Source: Phyllobacteriaceae bacterium (GTDB taxonomy: Bacteria; Pseudomonadota; Alphaproteobacteria; Rhizobiales; Rhizobiaceae). From it: 64,000 nt of DNA. Numbering within the stretch: position 1 is the stretch's first letter; the number at the start of each line of letters is the position of its first letter. Of this stretch, positions 9,241-17,272 are shown piece after piece. Under the pieces are notes generated by a model. The model worked only from the letters and a program-made list of their open reading frames with translations. It searched no databases and had not been told where the DNA came from. A program made the translations under genes and the position numbers. Where the stretch lies: contig JADJTR010000002.1 in assembly GCA_016711085.1 (NCBI GenBank), forward strand, positions 372,001 to 436,000. Direction: 5' to 3'.

Positions 9241-9278
9241 GGGCGATGCGGTCAATGGCGGCTTTGGTTTCAAAGTGA
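8397..9278 (+). CDS. IS3-family transposase OrfAB, truncated
   Basis: Starts MQRRKFSREFKLEAVRLVK, the OrfA helix-turn-helix, followed by a leucine zipper region (EIDRLRREVAKLKAERDILKKAAAYF). OrfB (HTH_21, then the integrase core) is read in the same frame from about residue 110 because an indel near 8700 fuses what are normally two frames. The core shows RKWIADFTYIW (first catalytic Asp) and VVDLYSRRVVGWAM. The second Asp and the Glu of the DDE triad are missing because the 3' part is deleted. The last ~15 residues are unrelated sequence. Confidence 0.85.
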   Translation: MQRRKFSREFKLEAVRLVKDRGVAVAQAARDLDIHENLLRKWVRETSADPGHAFPGHGLMKPEQQEIDRLRREVAKLKAERDILKKAAAYFARDARYEVRLHCEAPFDLAPLVVAVQRLPGSGMAWLCSALDVSRSGFHAWLNRSPSAQSRYDEALVSRIDRSFKSSDRTYGARRVWHDVLAEGLSCGLHRIERLMRENGLSARPRRRGLPKDIGERVAVSDNLLDRAFEASEPNRKWIADFTYIWTAEGWLYVAAVVDLYSRRVVGWAMKAEMTARLGQPGAMRSMAALVSK

Positions 9279-9389
9279 CCGGGCTTTGGCGCCTCTATGT
9301 GGTCGATGATGAATATCAATATGATTTTGGATCGCGAGTGCTATTATAAACAATAAGAGAGATTTTTCCGACCAGAGGAAGGCGGGAAC

Positions 9390-9815
9390 ATGCCACAGGG
9401 AGTGGAGATCACAGGTAGATGTATGTGCGGTGCAGTTCGAATAACCGGCACTGCACGCGAAGCCAAAGTGGCTGCGTGCCATTGCGACATGTGCCGCCGT
9501 TGGTCGTCTGGGCCATACTTCGAAGTGAATTGCGAGAACGTTACTTTTAAGGGCCAAGACAACATAACGACGATACGATCCTCCGAGTGGGCCGAACGTG
9601 GCTTCTGCAAGAGATGCGGGTCAAATCTGTTTTACCACCTAATCGAAAGCAACGAATTCCAGATTTCCGACGGACTTATTGATGATCAGTCAGGTTCACG
9701 CCTGAACCTGCAGGTCTTCATCGACAAGAAACCGCCCTACTACACATTGGCCGACCAGACGAAAACGATGACTGCCGAGGAAGTCTACGCCGCATTCGCC
9801 CCTCCGCCTGACTGA
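9390..9815 (+). CDS. GFA-family (glutathione-dependent formaldehyde-activating-like) zinc protein
   Basis: 141 residues with the full cysteine set of the GFA/CENP-V fold: C11 and C13 in RCMCGAV, C30, C32 and C35 in CHCDMC, C73 and C76 in FCKRCGSN. These bind two zinc ions. Members include formaldehyde-activating enzymes, but most have unknown substrates, so no reaction is claimed. The gene is intact, AT-richer upstream, and stands alone between IS remnants, suggesting independent acquisition. Confidence 0.85.
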   Translation: MPQGVEITGRCMCGAVRITGTAREAKVAACHCDMCRRWSSGPYFEVNCENVTFKGQDNITTIRSSEWAERGFCKRCGSNLFYHLIESNEFQISDGLIDDQSGSRLNLQVFIDKKPPYYTLADQTKTMTAEEVYAAFAPPPD

Positions 9816-9889
9816 CGTCGCACGGCAGCTTTGCCCGCATTGCGGTCATCCGAACATTACTCGGGTGGGGGTTCGAAGTGTCGGAGTCA

Positions 9890-10009
9890 GACCACTAGCT
9901 TCTTGTCGAGAGTGACTGTTGCAGCGACCATGCGCCCGCTCGTTTCCGTCAGCCGAACGGCTTCCTTCTTGAAATCTTCCGTGAAAATGGGTCGCTCTCG
10001 TTTGCCCAT
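9890..10009 (-). mobile_element. IS3-family OrfA N-terminal remnant
   Basis: The minus strand encodes MGKRERPIFTEDFKKEAVRL from the ATG at 10007-10009. This is the classic start of an IS3-type OrfA, and it diverges after about 26 codons. Only the helix-turn-helix start survives. It differs from the other IS3 fragments in the window, so it is a separate lineage. Confidence 0.6.
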
Positions 10010-10080
10010 CGGGTCCTCATGTTTCGTTCAATGCGAGCAGAAAGTCCCTCCATTTTTCCCCGACAAGTCCAGTCGCGTGG

Positions 10081-10989
10081 TCAGCCGACAGCCGTCGGTT
10101 TCCGGCTCTCCAGAAATCCGCAGAACGCAGTCGCCGCCGGCGACAGGATCTTGTTCCGGGGATAGGCGGCGTACCATTGCCGCTTCAACGGCAAGCCCGC
10201 GACATCGAGCCTGACCAGTTCGCCGCTCGCCAGTTCCGTCCGCACGGTGCTCTCCGACAGGATCGAATAGCCCAGATGCCCGGCGATCGACTGTTTAATC
10301 GCCTCGTTACTGCCGAGCTCCATCACGGTGTTCGGGCGCAGGCCCGCGCGGGCGAAAGTATCCTCCACAGCCAACCGCGTGCCCGAGCCAAGCTCGCGCG
10401 CCAGAAAAGGTTCGCGCGCCAGCCGTTCAAGGCCGATTGAGCGTTCGCCCGCGAGAGCATGACCGGGATAGGAAACGGCGATCAGCAGATTGGGCGCGAA
10501 CGCCCTGGCCGAAATCCGCCCATCTTCCGGCGGTTGACCCAGGATGTAGAGGTCGTCCTCGTTGTGCTCCAAGCGTCCAAGGATGGCCTCGCGATTGCCG
10601 ACATGCATCGCCACGGCGATGCCGGGATGTTCGGCGCGAAAATCGCCGAGCAGACGCGGAACGACATAGCTGGCGGTGGTGATGATCGCCACCGACAGTG
10701 TCCCGCGCTCCAGTCCCTGCTCCGCCGCCAGTTCCTGATCCAGGCTTTCGATCCGGTTGAAAATGTCCCTGCAGGCGGCCGCGACCAGGCGGCCATGGCT
10801 CGTTAGGTGCAGTTGCTTGCCGATCTGCTCGATTAGCGGCTGGCCGATCGATCGCGCCAGCTGCTTGACCTGTATCGAGACGGCGGGAGGCGTCAGGTGC
10901 AGCGCTCCCGCGGTGCGCACGACCGAACCGTGATTGGCGAGCGCATCGAATATCTTGAGCTGGCGCAGTGTCGCATGGCGAAGCGGCAT
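10081..10989 (-). CDS. cbbR: LysR-type regulator of the RuBisCO operon (CbbR)
   Basis: 302 residues. The N-terminal winged helix-turn-helix (ATLRQLKIFDALANHGSVV, then AGALHLTPPAVSIQVKQL) is followed by a LysR substrate-binding domain (ERGTLSVAIITTASYVVPRLL). It is divergent from cbbL with a 149-bp shared promoter region, the standard position of cbbR. CbbR activates cbb transcription and senses metabolites such as RuBP or NADPH in characterised species. The effector here is not predictable. Confidence 0.9.
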   Translation of the reverse strand: MPLRHATLRQLKIFDALANHGSVVRTAGALHLTPPAVSIQVKQLARSIGQPLIEQIGKQLHLTSHGRLVAAACRDIFNRIESLDQELAAEQGLERGTLSVAIITTASYVVPRLLGDFRAEHPGIAVAMHVGNREAILGRLEHNEDDLYILGQPPEDGRISARAFAPNLLIAVSYPGHALAGERSIGLERLAREPFLARELGSGTRLAVEDTFARAGLRPNTVMELGSNEAIKQSIAGHLGYSILSESTVRTELASGELVRLDVAGLPLKRQWYAAYPRNKILSPAATAFCGFLESRKPTAVG

Positions 10990-11138
10990 CGGGCATTTCC
11001 ATAAACAATCGTTTAAGGAAATCGTAAAATCATTTAACTGTCAATTAATCCGTTCTCCAACCACCCTTGGCATGGATCGCCGTTTGATCCTGCCGGTCCG
11101 ACCCGGCGCAGCGGCGGGAGGAAGAGGAGAAAGTTGCG
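10990..11138. promoter_or_regulatory. cbbR-cbbL divergent promoter region
   Basis: 149 bp between divergent starts. Positions ~11000-11050 are strikingly AT-rich for this genome and contain TTTAA-type half sites (CGTTTAAGG, CATTTAACTG), as expected for LysR-type T-N11-A operators. The cbbL ribosome site is a purine-rich GGAGGAAGAGGAG block at about 11117-11129. Confidence 0.6.
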
Positions 11139-12557
11139 ATGAGCAAGAGCTACAAGGCCGGCGTCAAGGAATACCGGTCGACCTATTGGGAGCCGGACTA
11201 CAAGATGAAGGAGACCGACGTTCTCGCCGTGTTCAAGGTCATCCCGCAACCCGGCGTGCCTCGCGAGGAAGCCGCCGCCGCTGTCGCCGCCGAAAGTTCG
11301 ACCGGCACCTGGACGACGGTGTGGACCGACCTGTTGACCGACCTCGATTATTACAAGGGCCGCGCCTACGCGATCGAGGACGTGCCGGGTTCGGACGACG
11401 CCTTCTACGCCTTCGTCGCCTATCCCGCCGACCTGTTCGAGGAAGGCTCGGTCGTCAACGTCTTCACTTCGCTCGTCGGCAACGTGTTTGGATTCAAGGC
11501 CGTGCGTTCGCTGCGCCTGGAGGATGTGCGTTTCCCTATCTGGTTCGTTAAAACCTGCTTCGGACCGCCGCACGGAATCAATGTCGAGCGCGACAAGCTC
11601 GACAAATACGGCCGCCCGTTGCTCGGCTGCACCATCAAGCCGAAACTCGGCCTGTCGGCCAAGAACTACGGCCGCGCCGTTTATGAATGCCTGCGCGGCG
11701 GCCTCGACTTCACCAAGGACGACGAGAACGTCAATTCGCAGCCTTTCATGCGCTGGCGCGACCGTTTCGATTTCTGCCAAGAAGCGATCGAAAAATCGGA
11801 AGCCGAAACCGGCGAACGCAAAGGTCATTACATGAACGTGACCGCGCCGACGATGGAGGAGGTCTACAAGCGCGCCGAGTACGCCAAGGAGATCGGCACC
11901 CCGATCATCATGTCGGACTATTTGACGCTTGGCTGGGCGGCGCACAATTCGCTCAGCAAATGGTGCCGCGACAACGGCATGCTGCTGCACGTCCACCGCG
12001 CCATGCACGCCGTGCTCGACCGCAATCCGAACCACGGGATCAACTTCCGGGTCCTGGCGAAACTGCTGCGCCTGCTCGGCGGCGACCATCTCCACTCCGG
12101 TACGGTGGTCGGCAAACTCGAAGGCGATCGCGAGGCCACGCTCGGCTGGATCGACCTTATGCGCGACAGCTTCGTCAAGGAAGACCGCTCCCGCGGCATT
12201 TTTTTCGACCAGGACTGGGGTTCCATGCCAGGCGTTTTTCCGGTCGCCTCCGGCGGCATCCATGTCTGGCATATGCCGGCGCTGGTCTCGATCTTCGGAA
12301 ACGATTCCGTCCTGCAATTCGGCGGAGGCACGCTTGGCCACCCTTGGGGCAACGCCGCCGGCGCGGCGGCTAACCGCGTGGCGCTGGAAGCTTGCGTCCA
12401 GGCACGCAACGAAGGACGACCGCTGGAAAAGGAAGGCAAGGAGATCCTCACCAAGGCGGCCGAACACAGTCCCGAACTGAAGATCGCCATGGAGACCTGG
12501 AAGGAGATCAAGTTCGAATTCGACACCGTCGACAAACTCGACGTGCAGCACCGCTGA
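11139..12557 (+). CDS. cbbL: RuBisCO large subunit, form I (IA-like)
   Basis: Ribulose-1,5-bisphosphate carboxylase large subunit, 472 residues, intact. Active-site residues are present: K167 in GCTIKPKLG, carbamylated K193 with D195 and E196 in FTKDDEN, H286 in LHVHRAMH, loop-6 K326 in TVVGKLEGD, and SGGIHVWHMP. The segment STGTWTTVWTDLLTDLD and the cbbLSQO gene order suggest form IA. One segment is unusual: residues 258-270 read MSDYLTLGWAAHN where most form I enzymes have HDYLTGGFTANT, so the conserved His is Ser. It is first in the cbbLSQO operon, under CbbR. Confidence 0.97.
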   Translation: MSKSYKAGVKEYRSTYWEPDYKMKETDVLAVFKVIPQPGVPREEAAAAVAAESSTGTWTTVWTDLLTDLDYYKGRAYAIEDVPGSDDAFYAFVAYPADLFEEGSVVNVFTSLVGNVFGFKAVRSLRLEDVRFPIWFVKTCFGPPHGINVERDKLDKYGRPLLGCTIKPKLGLSAKNYGRAVYECLRGGLDFTKDDENVNSQPFMRWRDRFDFCQEAIEKSEAETGERKGHYMNVTAPTMEEVYKRAEYAKEIGTPIIMSDYLTLGWAAHNSLSKWCRDNGMLLHVHRAMHAVLDRNPNHGINFRVLAKLLRLLGGDHLHSGTVVGKLEGDREATLGWIDLMRDSFVKEDRSRGIFFDQDWGSMPGVFPVASGGIHVWHMPALVSIFGNDSVLQFGGGTLGHPWGNAAGAAANRVALEACVQARNEGRPLEKEGKEILTKAAEHSPELKIAMETWKEIKFEFDTVDKLDVQHR

Positions 12558-12589
12558 CTCCACGCCCTGCTTTTTCAAGGATCGAAGTG

Positions 12590-12946
12590 ATGAGCAAAGT
12601 CCAAGACTATAATTCGCGTCTGTCGGATCCGGCCAGCCGGAAGATGGGCACATTCTCCTACCTGCCCGAAATGACCAAGGCGCAAATCCGCAGCCAGGTG
12701 GAATGGATCGTCAAGCACGGCTGGAATCCGGCCATCGAACACACCGAGCCGCAATTCGCCACGTCCAACTACTGGTACATGTGGAAGCTGCCGATGTTCG
12801 GCGAAACCGATGTCGACGCCATCCTCGCCGAGCTCGAAGCCTGCCACAAGGCCAACCCCGGCAATCATGTCCGCCTGCTCGGCTACAACAACTTCACCCA
12901 GTCGCAAGGGGCAAACATGGTCGTCTATCGCGGGAAACCGGTCTGA
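12590..12946 (+). CDS. cbbS: RuBisCO small subunit
   Basis: 118 residues. It contains the family signature in YWYMWKLPMFGE and the C-terminal HVRLLGYNNFTQSQG. It starts 32 bp after cbbL and forms the L8S8 holoenzyme with it. The ATG at 12590 was chosen because it gives the usual short N-terminus (SKVQDYNSRLSDPASRKM), with an AAGG-type ribosome site upstream. Confidence 0.97.
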   Translation: MSKVQDYNSRLSDPASRKMGTFSYLPEMTKAQIRSQVEWIVKHGWNPAIEHTEPQFATSNYWYMWKLPMFGETDVDAILAELEACHKANPGNHVRLLGYNNFTQSQGANMVVYRGKPV

Positions 12947-12966
12947 CCCTCAGCACCCGGCGCCCG

Positions 12967-12994
12967 GGAACGGGGCGTCTCCGTGCCCCGTTCC
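12967..12994 (+). terminator. Hairpin between cbbS and cbbQ
   Basis: Perfect 10-bp stem, GGAACGGGGC with GCCCCGTTCC (12967-12976 and 12985-12994), and an 8-nt loop, 21 nt after the cbbS stop. No U-run follows, so it is more likely an mRNA-stabilising or partially terminating element that keeps cbbLS transcript above cbbQO. That function is inferred. Confidence 0.55.
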
Positions 12995-13026
12995 TCTGTC
13001 TCCCCACGTCACGCAGGACCTGATCC

Positions 13027-13848
13027 ATGAACGCCCATGTCACAGAAGACGCCCGCAGTCAGTTCATGATCGCCCGCGAGCCATACTACCGGGCACAGGC
13101 CGACGAGATCGAGCGCTACCGCGCCGCCTACGAAGCGCGCATGCCGGTGATGCTGAAAGGCCCGACAGGCTGCGGAAAATCGCGTTTCGTCGAATACATG
13201 GCCTGGTCGCTCGGACGGCCGCTGATCACGGTCGCCTGCAACGAGGACATGACCGCTTCGGACCTTGTCGGCCGCTTCCTTCTCGACATCAACGGCACGC
13301 GCTGGCAGGACGGGCCGCTCACTGTCGCGGCGCGCATCGGCGCCATCTGCTACCTCGACGAGGTGGTCGAGGCGCGTCAGGACACCACCGTCGTCATCCA
13401 TCCGCTGACCGACCATCGCCGCCAATTGCCGCTCGACAAGAAGGGCGAACTGGTCTCGGCTCACCCGGATTTCCAGATCGCCATTTCCTATAATCCCGGC
13501 TACCAGTCGATGATGAAGGACCTGAAGCAGTCGACCAAGCAACGCTTCGGGGCAATGAGCTTCGACTATCCGGCGGCGGCAATCGAACGCGAAATCCTCG
13601 CTTACGAAGCCGGCATCGACATGAAAACAGCCGAGCGTCTGGTCCAGATCGCGCAGCGTTCGCGCAATCTGAAAGGCCACGGCCTCGACGAGGGCATGTC
13701 GACCCGCCTGCTGATCTACGCCGGGCAACTGATCGCCAAGGGCATCGCACCCGTCGCGGCCTGCCGCATGGCGCTTGTCGAGCCGCTCACCGACGACGCC
13801 GACATGCGCGATACGCTTGAAGCCGCTGTCGTCACTTTTTTCGCCTGA
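13027..13848 (+). CDS. cbbQ: RuBisCO activase subunit CbbQ (AAA+/MoxR type)
   Basis: 273 residues. Walker A GPTGCGKS at 45-52, Walker B ICYLDEVVEA at 107-116 with D111/E112, then ISYNPGYQS (sensor 1 Asn region). CbbQ forms hexamers that, with CbbO, use ATP to strip inhibitory sugar phosphates from RuBisCO. It sits 80 bp downstream of cbbS and 11 bp upstream of cbbO. Intact. Confidence 0.95.
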   Translation: MNAHVTEDARSQFMIAREPYYRAQADEIERYRAAYEARMPVMLKGPTGCGKSRFVEYMAWSLGRPLITVACNEDMTASDLVGRFLLDINGTRWQDGPLTVAARIGAICYLDEVVEARQDTTVVIHPLTDHRRQLPLDKKGELVSAHPDFQIAISYNPGYQSMMKDLKQSTKQRFGAMSFDYPAAAIEREILAYEAGIDMKTAERLVQIAQRSRNLKGHGLDEGMSTRLLIYAGQLIAKGIAPVAACRMALVEPLTDDADMRDTLEAAVVTFFA

Positions 13849-13859
13849 GCGGGCAAGCC

Positions 13860-16166
13860 ATGTCGGTCGATCTCGCCGACTATCGCGCCGGCCTTGTCGC
13901 CGCCGCCCCCGGACTCGCCGAAAGGCTGGACGCGCAGTTCCACGAGGCTGCGCGCATTCTCTCGCCGACGGGACTGAAGGACTGGCTCGACGGCGCTCGC
14001 GGCCTCGCCGAACTCGGCAAAGGCCCAGCGCTTCTCCTCGCCTATGTCGAAGCCATGCCTGCCGTTGCGCGCGAGTGCGGCGAAGACGTCGTCCGCGATT
14101 GCGTCGGCGCCGCTATGATGCTCGCCTCGATGACATCGGGCGAAGTGCTGGCGCTGGCCTTCTCCACGATGCCGACCGCCGCGGCGCGGCTGTCCGATCC
14201 GGAGTTGCTGCGCGGCTATCTGCAGCTTCTGCACCGTTTGGCGGCAAGAGCGCCGCGCGGCCTGCGGCCGATGTTCGGCGTGATCGACGAATTGCTCGGC
14301 AAGCTGACGCTTTCCGGCCTGCAGCGCTGGATCGATTTCGGCGCGGAAGCCTACCGGCGCGACCTGCCGAAGCAGGCAGGCTATTTCGGGCTGCGCACCG
14401 AAGACAGCCGTGCGGTCCTGGAAGCCGAACGGCGCGGCACGCTGTTCGTCGACAGCCAGCGTCGCCTGAACCTCTATCTGCGCGCCTTCTGGGGCCGCGA
14501 TTTCCGCCTGCGTCCGGCGGCGGCGGACTTCGAGGCGTTCCGCCCATTCATCGCGGCGCACGAGTTGCACTTGCCGGACGCCGTGGACGATGCCGGCGGC
14601 GTGGCCGGCATCGACCTCTACCGGGCCATGGCCGCGCACATGGCGGCGCATCTCGTCCACACGCCGCAAGCGTTCGAAGGCGAAAACCTCTCGCCGGCAG
14701 AACGCTTCTTCATCGGCATGATCGAAGATGCTCGCGTCGAGGCGCTCGCCGCCCGGACGTTCCCCGGCATGCGCAACCTGTGGAAATCGCTGTGCGCGCC
14801 GCGCCGCGCCGACGATCACGAAGCCGCGCCGCTGATCGGAACGCTGGCGGCATGCCTGCTCGACGCGGATGCGAACGCCGGCGACGCCGTCCTCGACGCG
14901 CTCGCGGCGGAATTCCATGCCGGCGACTTGTCGCCGGCCGTCTCCCTCGATCTCGGCCTGCGCCTGTTCGCCATCCTCGCGCGCCGCCGCGCGGTGCCGA
15001 GCCTGCGCATCCTGGAAAGCCTCGCGCTTCCCTGGCGCGACGACAACAGTTTTTTATGGGCGCCGGAGGAATTCGATTTCGCCACGGCGGCCGGTTCCGG
15101 CGCGCCAGGGCAGATGCGCAAGCATGTTGGCCTGATGGAGTTCATCAACGAGGTCGATGTCGAGACCGCCGGCGACGACGCGCAGGAAATCTGGACGCTG
15201 TCGAGCGAACTGTATCCCTACGAGGACGAGGGCGTCTCCTTCAACGAGAAAGAAGGCCGGGAACCGGTTTCCGATCCTTTCGCCTATCCCGAGTTCGACT
15301 ACCAAACCCGATTGGTGCGACCGTCCTGGGCGACGCTCTACGAGCGGCGACAGGGCCGCGGCGATCCGGAGGACCTGCGCAACATTCTCCTGCGCAACAA
15401 GGGCGTATCGGGGCGGATCAAGTCCATCATCGACCGTCTGCGCCCGCAAGGCCTCACCCGCCAGCGCAAGCTCGAGGATGGCGACGAACTCGACATCAAC
15501 GCCGCCGTCGAGGCCTCCGTCATGGCGCGCATCGGCCAGCAGCCTGATTTGCGCATCACCATGCGCAATGTCGTCAACCGGCGCGATCTCGCCGTCGTCA
15601 TCCTGCTCGATCTGTCGGAATCGACCAACGACCGGGTGCGCGGGTCGGATCGGACCGTCCTGGAGCTGACCCGCGAAGCGAGCGCTTTGATCGCGACCGC
15701 GATCGAGGGCATCGGCGACCCCTTCGCCATTCACGGCTTTGCTTCCGACGGACGCCACGACGTGCGTTACTTCCGCTTCAAGGATTTCGACCGGCGGTTC
15801 GACGACGAAGCGCGCGCTCGTCTGGCCGGCATGAAGGGCGGCTTGTCCACCCGCATGGGAACCGCCCTGCGCCACGCCGGCCGGCATCTGGCGAGGCGAG
15901 GCGAAACGCACAAGTTGCTGATCGTCCTGACGGATGGCGAGCCGGCCGACATCGACGAACGCGATCCGCAATATCTGCGAATGGACGCGCGTAAGGCGGT
16001 GGAGGAGTTGCGCCGGACCGGCGTCCATTCCTATTGCCTGACGCTCGATCCGCAAGCCGACCGGTATGTTGAACGTATATTCGGCGTCGGCCGGTACACG
16101 GTTGTCGATCAGGTGAAGCGCCTGCCGGAGAAACTTCCGGCGCTGTTCGCCAACCTGACGCGGTGA
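13860..16166 (+). CDS. cbbO: RuBisCO activase adaptor CbbO (VWA domain)
   Basis: 768 residues, full length and intact. The long N-terminal region is helical (ARGLAELGKGPALLLAYVEAM, then LLGKLTLSGLQRWIDFG). The C-terminal von Willebrand A domain begins near residue 575 with VVILLDLSEST, the DxSxS MIDAS motif. It also has LIVLTDGEPADIDE and a terminal RYTVVDQVKRLPEKLPALF. CbbO bridges CbbQ to RuBisCO. It is the last operon gene; an IS3 remnant begins about 30 bp after its stop. Confidence 0.95.
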   Translation: MSVDLADYRAGLVAAAPGLAERLDAQFHEAARILSPTGLKDWLDGARGLAELGKGPALLLAYVEAMPAVARECGEDVVRDCVGAAMMLASMTSGEVLALAFSTMPTAAARLSDPELLRGYLQLLHRLAARAPRGLRPMFGVIDELLGKLTLSGLQRWIDFGAEAYRRDLPKQAGYFGLRTEDSRAVLEAERRGTLFVDSQRRLNLYLRAFWGRDFRLRPAAADFEAFRPFIAAHELHLPDAVDDAGGVAGIDLYRAMAAHMAAHLVHTPQAFEGENLSPAERFFIGMIEDARVEALAARTFPGMRNLWKSLCAPRRADDHEAAPLIGTLAACLLDADANAGDAVLDALAAEFHAGDLSPAVSLDLGLRLFAILARRRAVPSLRILESLALPWRDDNSFLWAPEEFDFATAAGSGAPGQMRKHVGLMEFINEVDVETAGDDAQEIWTLSSELYPYEDEGVSFNEKEGREPVSDPFAYPEFDYQTRLVRPSWATLYERRQGRGDPEDLRNILLRNKGVSGRIKSIIDRLRPQGLTRQRKLEDGDELDINAAVEASVMARIGQQPDLRITMRNVVNRRDLAVVILLDLSESTNDRVRGSDRTVLELTREASALIATAIEGIGDPFAIHGFASDGRHDVRYFRFKDFDRRFDDEARARLAGMKGGLSTRMGTALRHAGRHLARRGETHKLLIVLTDGEPADIDERDPQYLRMDARKAVEELRRTGVHSYCLTLDPQADRYVERIFGVGRYTVVDQVKRLPEKLPALFANLTR

Positions 16167-16194
16167 TGGCGTGCGCTTTTTTTTTGCAACGACC

Positions 16195-16749
16195 CCGGCC
16201 GCAACCGACGAGTTGGTCCAGAATGCGTTTGGCGGGCAGGTGCGACTGCTCGACAATCCTGGTGATCTCGAGCTTCTCGGATGCGGGATGCCTCATTCGT
16301 CGTCGCCCCCATCCGCGATCATGCTTTTTTGAGCAGACGGTTTTCCAAGGTCAAGTCGGCCACGCATTCCTTCGGAGCACGCGTCTCGAAGCGCAGGTCC
16401 TGCACCTCGCCGGTCGTCGCGGCACGCGCCGTGTCGCCAGTAAGTCGGCGCTTGCCGGCCTCCATGAATTCCTTCGACCAGGTGTAATACAGGCTCTGGG
16501 CGATGCCTTCCTTGCGGCACAGTTCGGCGATGCTGTCATCGCCGCGCAGACCTTCGAGCACGATGCGGATCTTGCCCTCGGCCGAGAAGTGCCGCCGGGT
16601 CTGCCGACGGATGTCCTTGACCACATGTTCAGCGGAGCGCTTGCCGCCAGTCGACTTCGTATTCATGTCCGTTCCTTCGTCTTCGACGAGAACCGAACAC
16701 TCCTCAAATCACACCAACAATTCTGTGCCGTAGGCGCTGATCCCGGACA
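16195..16749 (-). mobile_element. IS3-family remnant A: OrfA, start of OrfB and left terminal end
   Basis: On the minus strand from the left end TGTCCGGGATCAGC (16736-16749): OrfA (16319-16666, MNTKSTGGKRSAEHVVKDIRR through IRIVLEGLRGDDSIAEL to ENRLLKKA), then OrfB starting at 16296 (MRHPASEKLEITRIVEQSHL), which breaks off near 16200. OrfA ends at an A6 tract. One more A would read through to overlap the OrfB ATG, so the tract is the IS3 slippage site or an indel. A sister copy with the same left end lies in the opposite orientation at 26745. Confidence 0.8.
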
Positions 16750-16944
16750 GCCGAGAACTTCTTCAGCCTGCTCAAGCCGGAGAGGATACGCCGGCGGGTC
16801 TGTAAAACCCGCATCGATGCTCGGCGAGATGTGTTCGACTACATCGAGATGTTCTACAACCCCGCACGCAAGCACGTCAGGAACGGGATGCTGTCGCCCG
16901 TCGAGTTCGAACGGCAACAGGAACTGAGAACTGAGGGCGTCTAG
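16750..16944 (+). mobile_element. IS3-family OrfB C-terminal fragment
   Basis: The plus strand encodes AENFFSLLKPERIRRRV, then DVFDYIEMFYNPARKHVRNG and LSPVEFERQQ, ending at the TAG at 16942-16944. This is the last ~64 residues of an IS3-type transposase, with the catalytic Glu region just lost. It abuts the left end of remnant A at 16749, so remnant A inserted into, or recombined with, this older element. Confidence 0.8.
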
Positions 16945-17272
16945 AAAACTCGGGGCTATTCAGCCTGAAGTTTCCACCCAAGGCAAAGCAGCCACCACAG
17001 GGGCGCAATGACCGCCAGGAGGCGAGTTTTCGCACCGGCTTTGTCTTCAGGGTTTCATATCCAATGGCAGGGCCTGCGGGGAGGGAGGGAAACGCTCGGG
17101 ATCGATGCGCCTGAACGGGGCATGTGTGGGTGGAATCATGTCAATCGGTCCGGATTTGGCACCAATGGGACGGCAACACTTGTTGCTGGCGAAGGCCGCA
17201 ACGAGGTCATGGTTTTCTCCGGGCTCTGATCTTGTATAGACTTGGCCTGGCAGCATGGGATGCGGACAAGCG
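16945..17272. other. 328-bp stretch without a recognised gene
   Basis: Between an IS3 fragment and the LacI-family regulator. The first ~40 bp could be the right end of the IS3 element. The rest contains only short reading frames without similarity. The sequence just before 17273 must hold the regulator promoter, but no clear -35/-10 pair or operator palindrome was seen. Confidence 0.4.

Noticed and set aside
9831..10214. 127-codon plus-strand frame after the GFA gene
   Set aside because: Overlaps the OrfA remnant and the end of cbbR on the other strand; no similarity.
11034..12653. 539-codon minus-strand frame opposite cbbL
   Set aside because: Antisense shadow; cbbL has all catalytic residues on the plus strand.
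13716..14918. 400-codon minus-strand frame opposite cbbQ/cbbO
   Set aside because: Antisense shadow of two well-supported genes, with low-complexity Arg/Ala/Gly composition.
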